Under the pieces are notes generated by a model. That model was not told the origin of the DNA and searched no databases. It worked only from the letters and a program-made list of their open reading frames with translations. 64,000 nucleotides of DNA from Unio delphinus (lineage: Eukaryota; Mollusca; Bivalvia; Unionida; Unionidae): assembly GCA_029339505.1 (NCBI GenBank), contig JAQISU010000114.1, positions 4,638,001 to 4,702,000 on the forward strand. Direction: 5' to 3'. This document shows positions 24,469 through 35,711 of the stretch, in pieces. Numbering within the stretch: the first letter of the stretch is position 1; every line of letters begins with the position of its first letter. The position numbers and the translations under genes were made by a program.

Positions 24469-24979
24469 TCATTTTGATTTCTTTCTAACAATTTCCAATG
24501 CTGATGGCTTTCGTTGTTCTGGAAAGTTGTTTATTTCTTTTTGCAAATTTTGTAACTTTTTAAGTTGATTTGATAATAGTTCGTCTTTTTTAGATTCCGT
24601 TTTTGTAAAAAGTTCTTCATCAAAATTGCCAATACGGTCTTTTATCAAATTTCTAAGATTATCTCTGTTTTCTTCTAGTTCTTTGCCTAGGTTGAGTGCT
24701 TTTCTCTGGTGCTCTTCTTTTAATCTCTCGCATATCTCCAAACACACTTTTTTCAATAGGGAGTCAATAGACTCCTGAAACTTTATTGAGGATTCGTTAT
24801 TTCCAATATGAATTTTCAGTCTTAGACGTAATCCTTTTGGTACAAGATTCTCCGATATACAAGTTTTCCAGAAATCGTGCGTGTAGACCGCTCTTCATCT
24901 GTTTCTCGGCTAATTTCTCCATTGTTGATTTTAACAAATTTGTTTTATTATGAATACGTGCATCAGATGCTGATGCCAT
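24469..24979 (-). pseudogene. PLE N-terminal coil region, frameshifted
   Basis: Two frames (24797-24979 and 24469-24756) cover the N-terminus of the PLE protein. The first begins MASASDARIHNKTNLLKSTM and the second is a charged coil (KEEHQRKALNLGKELEENRD). They join through a frame change near 24850-24870, visible because the second frame is already open upstream of 24756 (KIHIGNNESSIKF). A further frame change separates the coil from the RT frame starting at 24134. Such N-terminal coils precede the RT in several animal PLEs. Confidence 0.65.
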
Positions 24980-25042
24980 AGTGTTGTTTATGTAGACTTA
25001 TTAAAATATAAAATGAACGACGCCAACACGTAATAATGGTGT

Positions 25043-25074
25043 GACCGGTTTCGCTTTAATGCTTTATCAAACTG
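25043..25074 (-). ncRNA. Degenerate minimal hammerhead ribozyme-like motif
   Basis: On the minus strand the block TTGATAA, a short GC-anchored stem II, GCGAAAC and CCGGTC reproduce the order of a minimal type I hammerhead (CTGATGA, stem II, GAAAC, very short stem III, GTC cleavage site). PLEs are known to carry such short-stem-III hammerheads in their terminal repeats. Two core bases differ from consensus (C3 and G8), so this copy is probably inactive. It sits at the 5' end of the PLE, where a ribozyme is expected. Confidence 0.5.
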
Positions 25075-25087
25075 AATTCAAAGTCTT

Positions 25088-25203
<116 letters not shown>

Positions 25204-25473
25204 TAAAAGAATACTTTGCGCTCGACAGATTGTCGTTTGTCCTGTTCAAATAGCCAACAAAACACTCACGTATAACTGGAATATGTTTGTTTTACCAATT
25301 TTCAAAACCATGTTTAACTCCTTAAAACTTTTAAATGAATTTTTCATAACAATGGCTTCAGACTAAATAAGCATGTCTTTATTTTCGCTTTATTTTCCAC
25401 CAAATCAGTTACCGCTTGTGATGAATAGCTGCATTTCGATCTAGTAAAGTTTGTCATATCTTAAATTTGCAAC

Positions 25474-25705
25474 AGGTACCTTAATATCAATGCAAAACTA
25501 CACAGTGACATGAAATATGTATTTAAACGACAATGTGATCAGTGACACAAAAAGGTACTTTAATAACGTTGTGTTACTACAGAGAGTGACGAAATAGGTA
25601 CTTTAGTGCCATAATGATACTGCTCACTGACTTGTAACACATACTTTTTTGCCATTGTAATACTGAACCGTGACATTAAATAGGTACTCTGGTTCACATA
25701 TTTAG
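25474..25705. repeat. 43-bp degenerate minisatellite, about 5-6 units
   Basis: Units begin AGGTACTTTA(G/A)T and end AGTGAC(N)AAAT. They recur about every 43 bp (25475, 25553, 25596, 25639, 25682) with many differences. Confidence 0.7.
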
Positions 25706-25774
25706 AAAGACAAAAGGTACATTTGGATACCACAATTGTCGCTTTTATTTTGAACTTGACTACAATCTTGATCA

Positions 25775-27600
25775 CATCTGTGGAAACTGTTGAATTGGTT
25801 ACATTATATCTATACTCCTTCATGCAATTTATTGTACTAATTGTTTTTTTTATTACAATTGATCTATACTACTACTTCATTTGCTTTATTGTACAAACTG
25901 TTGGATTGGTTACATTATATCTATACTCCTTCATGCAAGAATTCGTACATATTGTTGAATTGATTACACTTTAGCTAAATTGTTTCAATCAATTTCTTGT
26001 ACAAATTGTTTTAATTATTACAATTTAGCTATACTACTTCATTCGCTTTATTGTACAAATTGTTTTAGTTTTTACATTTTAGCTTTAGTACCTCTTTCGC
26101 TTTCTTGTACAAACCGCTGAATTGATTAAATTATAGCTAAACTGTTTCATTCGCTTTCGGGTCAAAAAATTTTATTTTGTACAATTTTGCTATAATACTT
26201 CATTCACTTTCTAGTACAAATTGTTTTATTAAAGTTTGACTATACTACTTCGTTCACGTTCTTGATCAAATTGTGTTATTTATTATAGCTGTTCTATTCT
26301 ATTTCATTCTCTGTCTTGTACAAATTGTTGAATTGATGTCAATTAGCTATAGAACTGCATTCACTTTGGTACAAACTGTTGAATTTATTTTAATTTACTA
26401 TACTACTTCATTCACTTTTTGTACACACTGTTAAATTGATTTCAATGGGCAATCCGAATGCATTTCACTTTTGTTAAAAATTTTGAATTGATTACAATAT
26501 AGCTATACAACTTCATTCACTTCTTTGTACCAACGGTTGAATTTTTTTCAATTAGCTATACTACTTTCATGCAATTTGTCGTACAAATTGTTGAAATGAT
26601 TACAATATAGCTAGACTGATTCACTCACTTTCTTGTTCAGATTGTTTTATTTATTACAAGTCAGCTATACTACATCATTAACTTTCTTGTACATATTGTT
26701 TTATTTATTAAAATTTTAACTTTACACATTCACATTCTTGAACAACTTGTTTTGTTTATTATATTTAAGCTATATTACTTCGTTCGCTTTCTTGTACAAA
26801 TTGTTTAATTGATTACAATATAGCTATACTACTGCATTCACGTTCTTGTACAAATTGTTGAAATGATTACAATATAGCTATACTATTGTATTCACTCTTT
26901 TGTGCAAATTGTTGAATTTATTTCACTTAGTTATACTACTTTATTCACATTTTTGAACATACTGTTGAACTGGTTACAATAAAGCTAAATTGTTTCAATG
27001 AATTACTTGTACAAATTGTTTAATTGATTACAATATAGCAATACTACATCATTCACTTTCTTGTACAAGCTGTTGAATTGTTTATAATATAACTATACTC
27101 CTTCTTTCAATTTATTGTACAAACTGTTTAATTCATTACAATAAAACAATACTACATCATTCACCTTCTCGTACAAACTGTTGAAATGATTATAATAAAG
27201 CTATACTCCTTCATTCAATTTCTTGGATAAACTGTTTAATTGATTACAAAATAGCAATGCTACATCATTCACTTTATTTTGCAAACTGATTAATTGATTA
27301 AAATATACCAATACTACATCATTCACTTTATTGTACAAACTGTTTAATTGATTTAAATATACCAATACTATATCATTCATTTTGTACAAACTGTTTTATT
27401 GATTACACTATAGTAATACTACATCATTCTCTTTATTGTACAAACTACTGAAATGATTATAATATAGCTATACTCCCTCATTCAATTTCTTGTACAAACT
27501 GTGTAATTGATTCAAATATAGTAATACTACATCATTCACTTTATTGTACAAATAGTTTAATTGACTACAATATAGCTATAGTCAATCATTCAATTTCTTC
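25775..27600. repeat. 54-bp degenerate tandem array, about 34 units
   Basis: The unit contains CTTGTACAAATTGTT, AATTGATTACAATATAGC and TATACTACTTCATTCAC. Neighbouring units at 26793 and 26847 are exactly 54 bp apart. Drift between units is strong. No coding frame is maintained. Confidence 0.88.
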
Positions 27601-27756
27601 AGTGATGTTTGCAGTAGTCAGATAAGTGGTCCAGTAATGGCTGACGTTTGAAATAATAAATACAATATATTTTTGTTTTGTTGCGTGGAGCGGTTCTTTT
27701 AGTGATGATGATAATTTATTAGTTATTATATATTATAGTCCCACTTGTCACAGGGT

Positions 27757-27758
<2 letters not shown>

Positions 27759-27832
<74 letters not shown>
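27759..27832. repeat. (TA)n microsatellite
   Basis: About 74 bp of TA repeats. Confidence 0.97.
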
Positions 27833-27835
<3 letters not shown>

Positions 27836-29089
27836 AATATTATAACCCACCCCTTTATTTGGTACTCGTTATCTACGAGATGACCGACCTCGATATAATT
27901 ACTCAGGTTCGAGTATGGAAAAAGATATAGTGAACTGAGCAGGTATATTGAACAAATCAAATACGAGCCCGCGTAAAGACAAAACATTTTGATCAAGTAC
28001 ATGCATAATTGTACAAAATTCCTTTCCCTAGAAATACACTCTGCTTTAGAAATAAACTTTTCACCGAATTACAAAAAAAAAAAAACCAAAATAGATTTAA
28101 ATAAATTGGCCGATGTGTTACTGATAGCTTGAGATAATCTTAGGATCGCGTGACACACTCGAGGTCAACTCCTTGTGCGATCTCATAACATAGTCTCCGT
28201 TTCCTCTGTGCTGTGACGTTTCGCCTATAACAGTTTCTACCATCCGCCTCAGGATACCATCTGAACACGTATTATTTCAGCACGATCCCGGAGTTCACCA
28301 ATAGATTATGCATCTCGCTGCCCTTCCCTCTAGTTTCTTTTTGTTCCTCAGTATACGTCTCAGTTTACATAACACCAATACGTCCACAAATCTATTTTCT
28401 CCCTTTTAAAAGAAATTAAGCAACACCCTAAATCTCTCGTTATAATTGATAGAGTTGATAACTTTCATTATCCCTGGTTCCAAAATCAGATATTTATATC
28501 AGTGGTAAACAAATTAAAATGCTAGTAATCAACTACACATGTCCTCAAATTACCGGAGTTAGTCAAATTGCTAATTCGTTACGCCTTGACCGTACACATT
28601 AACACACCATTCTCGAGGCTTTGAATTTTGGCCTCGCCATAATTTACACAACAAATAAATTGAATACATTCCAGGTTCCTAGTCAATACACACTGACGCT
28701 CAATCATATCTGAAATCTAAATTCGGTGAATTCACATGTAAGATTTCCTATTCATAACTCAACATAGTGTTTTTAACACTACACAAATTAACAATACCTC
28801 ACCCTTATCTACGAATTAATGTAAGACTTCCTATTCATATTTCACCATTTCTTTAATTAAAAAGCACATTATTATAAACGCGTATCAAATGCAATCATGG
28901 AAAACATCTAAACTAAAGCAAACATTATATAAATCGATCAATAAATTACATGGAAGTGTGACCCTCTACCTGTGTATGTATTTGTGTCAAAAGTGAGACT
29001 CTCTACGTTATGGCTACATATACTGTCTCTGCTCCCTCTTTCTCTACTTTCAAAGTCATCGACCAACAATTAGACTCCGTTGGTTTTGG
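27833..29089. other. No gene seen
   Basis: AT-rich, no coding feature recognised; an A12 run lies near 28074. Confidence 0.4.
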
Positions 29090-29700
29090 GAGTTCTTGTA
29101 TCTTCGCCATCTTTTAAGCATGTTAATTGCAGAATCCACTGGTTCAGGCAAAACCAAATTTGTTGAAAATTTCATCGAACATAAACACCATTTGAGCGAT
29201 CGCGCACCTCAACGAATAAATCGTATGGTTTATATAGAGTGGCAATACGCACGCAATCTTTTCCATGAAAGTCAAGGCGATTCCATTTTGTTTGTAGAAG
29301 ACATTCTTGGAGCAGACAACGAGATTTTGTCTGACCACAGTCAAACCTATTGAGTCATTTTCGACTACATGTGGTTTACGCGTAAATGGCATCATCGTAA
29401 TGTCGTGTGATTTACATAACTCAAAACTTGTTTCCACAAAGTAAAGCCAATCGCACAATAAGTATAATTGCTCATTACGTGGTTTTGTTTAACATCCCTA
29501 GAGATAAATTGCAAGTGCAAGTTTTAGCCAAACTGTTTAGAACGGATCTCATGACACGTGCGTACGACGATGCAACTCAAAACCCCACATTCCTACTTAC
29601 TCGTGGATTTAGAACCCATTACATATTTATTATTAGCAATTTCATACCTATCTGTTGCACCACTGTTGCCAAGATGGAAGGCCTGTGTTGTATACGTACC
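29090..29700 (+). pseudogene. Packaging ATPase relic of a different Maverick/Polinton lineage
   Basis: Frame 29096-29353 holds STGSGKTKFVENFIE (Walker A) and later DSILFVEDILGADNEIL, a degenerate Walker B. The next frame (29407-29709) holds IYITQNLFPQ, then SKANRTISIIAHYVVLFNIP and RDKLQVQVLAKLF. A third frame holds YLLVDLEP. This order (Walker A, Walker B, T-Q-N-L-F, NPRDK-like arginine block, DLxP) is that of canonical Maverick FtsK/HerA-type packaging ATPases, and differs from the ATPase of element A (VIYVTQRYTQIP). At least three frameshifts or stops. No other gene of that element is securely visible beside it. Confidence 0.75.
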
Positions 29701-30450
<750 letters not shown>

Positions 30451-31299
30451 TATTGGGGGGAGGAAGAGGGAGAGAAAGAAGATAAAAGAATGACTAATGC
30501 AAGCCAAATTAAATCAATTTGAATCGGTTTAAGATATAATGATTACCCATGCCCCGGACAGGTCATATTAGCTAAAGAGTTCATGAATTGAGTACAAAGT
30601 GATATATTTATCAATATGTCTTCCTCTCAAGCAGATTGTTTCGTAAATCCATATCCTTACATAGGTGTATTTGTCGTCAGAAAAAAGGGCAAGTCATTTT
30701 GAATGCTACAAAATGTAAAATAATTAAATTAAACAATAGATATATTGTGCTCCTTTTTTTCGGAACAGTCATCTAACAGTAAAAGTGGTTTTATTTAAGG
30801 GGTAATGTGAAACTTTATTTGGCATCAGATTTATTCTTTAACCCGTCACTGTCGTAGGGATGACTTCTTTACCATTAGGAGTATTCATTTGTAACAAAGC
30901 AATGACTTAGCTGGATATAAGGTTGTTGTTAATCCACTTGGTTAACTGGGAAGCTTGATGTAGTCACGACGTTGATTCTCTTGAGAATGAAGTCCTTGAT
31001 TTGTATCCTCGATTGTTTAGTTACTAGTTACTAGAGATATGGCAAAAGATCTCTTGACACTAATGCTGAGAAGATTATTCCTTTAGCTGAAATATGTAGC
31101 GATTAGTCGTATGATCAAATATCCCTGTATTATTGAAACAAGATGTATTGGTATAATTTGTTCTACTCATTTTCTTTAGTCTAATTAGGGTGTCAAAAAC
31201 ACGCATCCTCGAACATGAACAGGGTTCTGATATGTTGGATTTCTTACAGAGGTCTGTTAGTGATCACCCATAAAGCTTCTAGATATGTCAAAGTTAAGA
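30451..31299. other. No gene seen
   Basis: No feature recognised. Confidence 0.4.
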
Positions 31300-31830
31300 C
31301 ACATCTGGAGAGATAAGAATATAATTTTGTAAACTAAAATCAGACTTTTGAGAGCACTAGTCATATCAGTTATTTTGTATTCATGTGAGACCTGGACCCT
31401 GACAGAAGAATTACAACGGAGATTCTATGCAAAAGAAATGATATGCTACAGAACCATCCTTGGCATCTCTTATATATAACAAATGAAGAAGTGCGTAACA
31501 CCATCAGCCACAAAGTAGACCATTATGAAGACTTTCTCATCACTGTCAAAAAGAGAAAGTTGAAATCAAATGGCCATGTCACTAGAGCCAACAGTCTATC
31601 CGCAACAGAACTTCATGGCAGCAACAAGAGTGGCAGAAGGGGATATAAACAGAGAATAACTTGAACTGACAACATCACAGAATGGACCAGGAAACGTTTT
31701 GCAGAGACACGGGCATTGGTACATGATCGAGACAAGTGTCGGGTTCTGGTCAGATGTTCAGTAGCACAGTGCTTCAACGACCACACAAGGTCAAGAGACT
31801 GAAAAGGACGATCATAATGATAAAGCTTCT
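31300..31830 (+). pseudogene. LINE reverse transcriptase C-terminal relic
   Basis: Readings in several frames give a LINE C-terminal signature: a serine/tyrosine-Cys-Glu-Thr-Trp block (YSCETWTLTEELQRRFYAKE), then NEEVRNTIS, KVDHYEDFLITVKKRKLKSN and GHVTRANS, followed by GRRGYKQR. The CETW...GHV(T)R...GRR pattern is typical of RTE- or related-clade LINEs. Only the 3' part is present, as expected from 5' truncation; frameshifts disable it. Confidence 0.75.
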
Positions 31831-32977
31831 CGTTTGGCCAGTCATTTATCAATTAGTAGCCTTATCAAAGATCTTGAATCATTTTTACTGGCCAAAAATA
31901 AAGAGATGTTTGCAAATACCGTATATAGTGTCACACTTGTAAAAATGGCAGAAAATACCAATGAAAACGTAAGACTCAACTGCAGCTAATTCCTACATTT
32001 GATGAACCATTTAACAGACTAATGGTAAATGTTGTTGAAATTTACCTAAGATGAAGTCAGGCAACAAACACTTGCTGACCATAGTGTGTACGTCTACAAG
32101 ATTTCTAGACTTTAAAATTAATACGTGAGGAGGAACAACACAACCTCTTTGCATTCAAACAATAGAACGTGCTGAGCTATCACTTTAAAAGCTCATGTAG
32201 AATATCTTTGTGATGCACTTGATACATTGTGAAAGATGCGTCAATTATTTGCCAGAGAACTGATAATTTGACGTTCGAGTCACAGTACGCATGGCTAGCT
32301 GTATATACATGTGACTATTCAGGGTGTTTTGTACATTCATTTTATATGTCCTCTAATTATTTCCAATTCAAACCATCCATATACACTATTTTCAAAACAT
32401 AAATTTTACATATAAATGTAATTGTGTATATCTTACAAAAATTAATGGCTGATAGGAGTAGCATTCTAAAGTATTGATCACGCGTCCTTGGAGAATCAGA
32501 TGAAATATCATTGTGATTTTCAAATTCCGCCAAGCCTTAAGAAATAGCAGTGGCCTTTGAAAATGAAATGCTCAAATTTGATTAAGGTCACAAATCTGCC
32601 AACATGTTATAAGGATTTGATAGCAAGGTATTACAGATATATATTAGTGGCCTCTTTAAAATATTTGACAATATCAAATAGTATATGTTGTATGCATAAA
32701 ACATTTTAATCAAAGAATAGTTGAAAATGTCAAATTATTGCTTAGAGGTATATAATTTGTGTTAATTGTTTGTTAATATATTGTGTAGATTGTGAATGAC
32801 ATATATGAGAAACTGATGATTGAAGAATTTGAATGAAAATAACGAAATTTATTTTGTCTGCAGTCATCGATTCATGAAACACAGATACCCCGTAACAGTC
32901 CTTGGATACATGCGGAGCTCCAAAACGTAACCAATATGTGACAGACGAACGGAAATGGTGTACAATATAATGTGCAT
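31831..32977. other. No gene seen
   Basis: AT-rich DNA without recognisable features. Confidence 0.4.
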
Positions 32978-33319
32978 TGCCTTGTTTAAGAGTTTTGTTT
33001 GTTTGTTTGCTTAGGATTTTTAACGTAGCTTTAACAATTGTTCAGTCATATCGATACGATATCTGCAGTGAGGCAGGTTATTGTGATGTCTAGCACTGGG
33101 GTACCATGCCGCCGACATGTAGCATGATTTCCCACCTAGTCACATTATCCTGACACAATATTAACACTAAGCTCTTAATGCTGAACGCCAAGCAAGGCAG
33201 CTGTTAGTGGAATTTTCTAAAGTCTTTTGGTATGACTCTGCAGGGGATAGAACCCACGACCTCCCGCTTCCGCGACGGACGCTCTATCCACTAGGCCACC
33301 AGAGTGGTGTGCCTTGTTT
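32978..33319 (-). mobile_element. tRNA-derived SINE with 10-bp target site duplication
   Basis: The element (32988-33309) is on the minus strand. Its head has a tRNA-like A box (TGGCCTAGTGG) and B box (GGGTTCTATCCCC), i.e. RNA polymerase III promoter elements. A conserved body follows (GTGTCAGGATAATGTGAC, CATGCTACATGTCGGCGGC) and the tail ends in repeats of CAAA type. The duplicated TGCCTTGTTT at 32978-32987 and 33310-33319 flanks it, direct evidence of retroposition. It is the same family as 15302-15605. From memory, the body and tail resemble molluscan SINEs. Confidence 0.85.
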
Positions 33320-33780
33320 TAGATATACATTACCTATAAATGATGAAAGAAAAAGAAATGTGGTTTGGTGAAAATTATGGCTGTATAAGTTTTTACCCCG
33401 GAAATATAAAATAAACTGTTAAAGAATATTCGATTATTGAACCCTGTTTTCACTTATATCCATATAATACATTCATGTTAACATGTTGTACTTTTGTATT
33501 TAATGTTCAGTTTTAAAAGAATCATAATATTATACATGACGGAGAGATTGACTAAGGGCTATCGCTTTCGTCGCTTGTTGCCATCATTCATTCAGAAATG
33601 TATAGTTCCTGTTCTGAAAATAAGTGTTCCTTTTAAAATGAACCGTTGATACAGTAACTAGTTTGCACGATCGTATTCGTCGATGATAATAATAAGATGA
33701 AGAAGATTTATTTCAGACAAAATAGTCTTAATATCTTAATAAAATATAGATATTAAGTAAAAGTATTGAAAACATGAAAT

Positions 33781-33784
<4 letters not shown>
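33320..33784. other. No gene seen
   Basis: AT-rich DNA without recognisable features. Confidence 0.4.

Positions 33785-33842
<58 letters not shown>
33785..33842. repeat. (TA)n microsatellite
   Basis: About 58 bp of TA repeats. Confidence 0.97.
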
Positions 33843-33844
<2 letters not shown>

Positions 33845-33931
33845 GCACAAGTACGCAGACTTTACGAATAACATTACGTAGCACATTTAAAGAATAAGGT
33901 CATCTATCAATAATACTTCAAAATATCTTAT

Positions 33932-34061
33932 CTGTTTTCAGCATGTTTGTATTTTTTTCAATTTCATGTTTTTTCTTCTTGTTTTTCTGTAGTGTAGTCA
34001 TATCATTATAGATGTTGTAAAGCGCTTAGATCTTCTAAAGAGTAGCCTCTAAACAAAGTCC

Positions 34062-34116
<55 letters not shown>
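33932..34116 (+). mobile_element. LINE 3' tail with (ATT)n end
   Basis: Contains CAGCATGTTTGTATTTTT, GTAGTGTAGTCATATCATTA, GTAAAGCGCTTAG and CAAAGTCCTTATT followed by (ATT)n. The same string of blocks ends the LINE fragment at 57402-58384, so this is a severely 5'-truncated copy of that family. Confidence 0.8.
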
Positions 34117-34117
<1 letters not shown>

Positions 34118-34264
34118 AAAATATAGTTATTACAATTATATATTCTAGTTATATTTGAGAACACACATTCTCATCACCTTATTAAAGCTAAATACATTAT
34201 AATTATTAAAAAAATTGATGGAGGCATTGTTCCATCTAGGACGACCATATATAAAACGAAGAAA

Positions 34265-34269
34265 AATAT
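34265..34269. repeat. Target site duplication, left copy (AATAT)
   Basis: AATAT directly before the left terminal repeat equals AATAT directly after the right one (49047-49051). A sixth base would not match. Confidence 0.6.
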
Positions 34270-34565
34270 AGCAGCAGAGAGGGTGAGCCGGACAACATTT
34301 TTAGACAAGTTTTCACTGAAATCACGCTTAAAAACAATGAAACCAATGACATCAGGCCCCAATGTGTGTGTGAATCATGGATTAGGTCCAAAAAAAAAAA
34401 ATGAAAAAATCAATGAAATTAATGAAATCCTCCATCGATTTTTTTGGGAAAAGGGACTACAACGTCGTTGTCACTTACCCTCTCTGCTGTTGGAACTTTC
34501 AGTTCTGGGTTAACCGAATATTTGATCCAGTCCGATACGATATCGTGTTCGAGGGTCATGTAAAT
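34270..34565 (+). repeat. Left terminal inverted repeat of element A
   Basis: It matches the reverse complement of 48752-49046 with a few substitutions and small length changes in an A-run and a CTG-rich patch. Similarity ends sharply after GTCATGTAAAT. The inner part contains the last codons of the packaging ATPase gene. Confidence 0.95.
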
Positions 34566-35181
34566 TTATTGTTACAAATCCGTGTGGGGCAGACTGAGCA
34601 TGACTAAAGAAATTTCTAAATTGATTGAAGTCCATATCAGAACACCATGTCTGCCAAATATTTCGTAGCGTATGTGTCTCAACGCCGTTGAATACAGCAA
34701 GCATATTACAGTTATCTCTAATCACTTTTGGAATCTGAGTGTAGCGTTGAGTGACATAGATCACATCAGTGTTTTTATGCCTGCCTCGGGAAAATATTCT
34801 AGCAGGATTTTTTTGATTATCTAACATGACATCGTCGTATACAACTAAATTGTTGATACTTCCATCGAGGTCATTCACGGATGGCGCCTCGTCAATATCG
34901 GTTATAAATTCAATAACATCCTCGCCGGCAATCTCTGAAGCGTTTTCATTAAAATCTTTTAGCACTTCATAGCATCGTTGGTCGTCTACGCTAGGGGCAA
35001 TTAAATACAACTTATCCCATTTCATCCATCTCATTATTAAATTGAGCAACAATTGCGTTTTACCGGATCCAGATGGCCCGATTATAATTGCGCGGATAGA
35101 GTTTGGTAGCGCTGCATGATGCTTCACTGGTTCTCTTGTTTTAGTCGCTGAAAAATCAATTATATTCATATCTCTATACAT
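34510..35181 (-). CDS. A32/FtsK-HerA-type DNA packaging ATPase
   Basis: A 223-residue P-loop ATPase that in Mavericks and related viruses pumps genome DNA into the capsid. Walker A is IIIGPSGSGKTQLLLNL (residues about 31-47). Walker B is NNLVVYDDVM (about 109-118). A sensor-like VIYVTQRYTQIP follows (about 139-150), then the arginine-containing block and a C-terminal GFVTINLHDPRTRYRIG. Length fits the compact A32-like family. The gene reads toward the element end, and its last codons lie inside the left terminal repeat. The start at 35181 faces the divergent zinc-ribbon gene at 35187, leaving only five bases between start codons, so the two must have overlapping promoters or 5' leaders. The frame is intact. 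Confidence 0.9.
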   Translation of the reverse strand: MYRDMNIIDFSATKTREPVKHHAALPNSIRAIIIGPSGSGKTQLLLNLIMRWMKWDKLYLIAPSVDDQRCYEVLKDFNENASEIAGEDVIEFITDIDEAPSVNDLDGSINNLVVYDDVMLDNQKNPARIFSRGRHKNTDVIYVTQRYTQIPKVIRDNCNMLAVFNGVETHTLRNIWQTWCSDMDFNQFRNFFSHAQSAPHGFVTINLHDPRTRYRIGLDQIFG

Positions 35182-35186
35182 AAATT

Positions 35187-35375
35187 ATGGATCTATATTG
35201 CGTGAAGTGTAAGGCGCGTACTGGCACAGATGACTTGACGACGATTACAACTAAAAATAACCGATCAGCGCTTTCTGGTAAATGCGTACAGTGTAGTACA
35301 AAGAAATTTAGATTTGTTTCTAAACCCAAAGAGCCTTTAAAAAAAAACGAGGAGGTGATATCGCTGCCAAATTAG
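35187..35375 (+). CDS. Zinc-ribbon protein, N-terminal part of a zinc-ribbon/PLA2 gene
   Basis: This 62-residue frame starts MDLYCVKCKART and has a second pair CVQCSTKK, a four-cysteine zinc ribbon with the spacing C-x2-C ... C-x2-C, then a Lys-rich end. The start is chosen because the first Cys pair follows at once and the frame is blocked upstream. It stops at 35375, but the next domain (PLA2-like) is open in the -1 frame from the A-run onward. The junction is A_AAA_AAC in zero frame at 35342-35348, a classical slippery heptamer. I recall similar zinc-ribbon/PLA2 proteins as single frames in other Maverick-like elements, so the two probably form one protein, made by frameshifting or broken by loss of one A. 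Confidence 0.7.
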   Translation: MDLYCVKCKARTGTDDLTTITTKNNRSALSGKCVQCSTKKFRFVSKPKEPLKKNEEVISLPN

Positions 35376-35707
35376 CAAAACTCCCTGGAACCCCATGGGC
35401 AAAATACCCCGGAGAAAAACACCTTCCAGGGTATAGTTATTGTGGACCGGTAACAAGACTTGATATCAGACTCAATGATCAAAATCAGCCCCGACCCGGT
35501 GAGGAACCAATAAACGCTATTGATAAGGCCTGTCACCTTCATGATGTTGCTTATAAAAGCAGCAATTTGCAACACAGGCATCTAGCAGATGTGAAATTAA
35601 TTCATGCGTTGAATGCTATTCCTGATAAATCCTTCAAAGAAAAATTGTCTTCCTTTTTGATAAAATCGGCTATGAAAAGTAAATTGATGTTAGGTGCCGG
35701 TAATTAA
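35348..35707 (+). CDS. Phospholipase A2-like domain (parvovirus VP1-type fold)
   Basis: Open in the -1 frame relative to the zinc ribbon and lacking its own well-placed start. It has HLPGYSYCGPVTRLDIRL, which corresponds to the calcium-binding loop (YCGPxTxL), and INAIDKACHLHDVAYK, which holds the catalytic His-Asp pair, both as in secreted and parvoviral PLA2 domains. In parvoviruses such a domain breaches endosomal membranes during entry; a comparable entry role here is inference. The C-terminal part is helical and basic and ends GAGN. The stop at 35705-35707 is only four bases before the integrase ATG. Confidence 0.75.
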   Translation, partial: RGGDIAAKLAKLPGTPWAKYPGEKHLPGYSYCGPVTRLDIRLNDQNQPRPGEEPINAIDKACHLHDVAYKSSNLQHRHLADVKLIHALNAIPDKSFKEKLSSFLIKSAMKSKLMLGAGN

Positions 35708-35711
35708 TAAT

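Noticed and set aside
25775..27600. CRISPR-like array
   Set aside because: Units are degenerate tandem repeats without unique spacers, in eukaryotic DNA.
33240..33306. tRNA gene on the minus strand
   Set aside because: The A and B boxes belong to the head of a SINE with its own body, tail and target duplication; it does not fold as a clean cloverleaf by eye.
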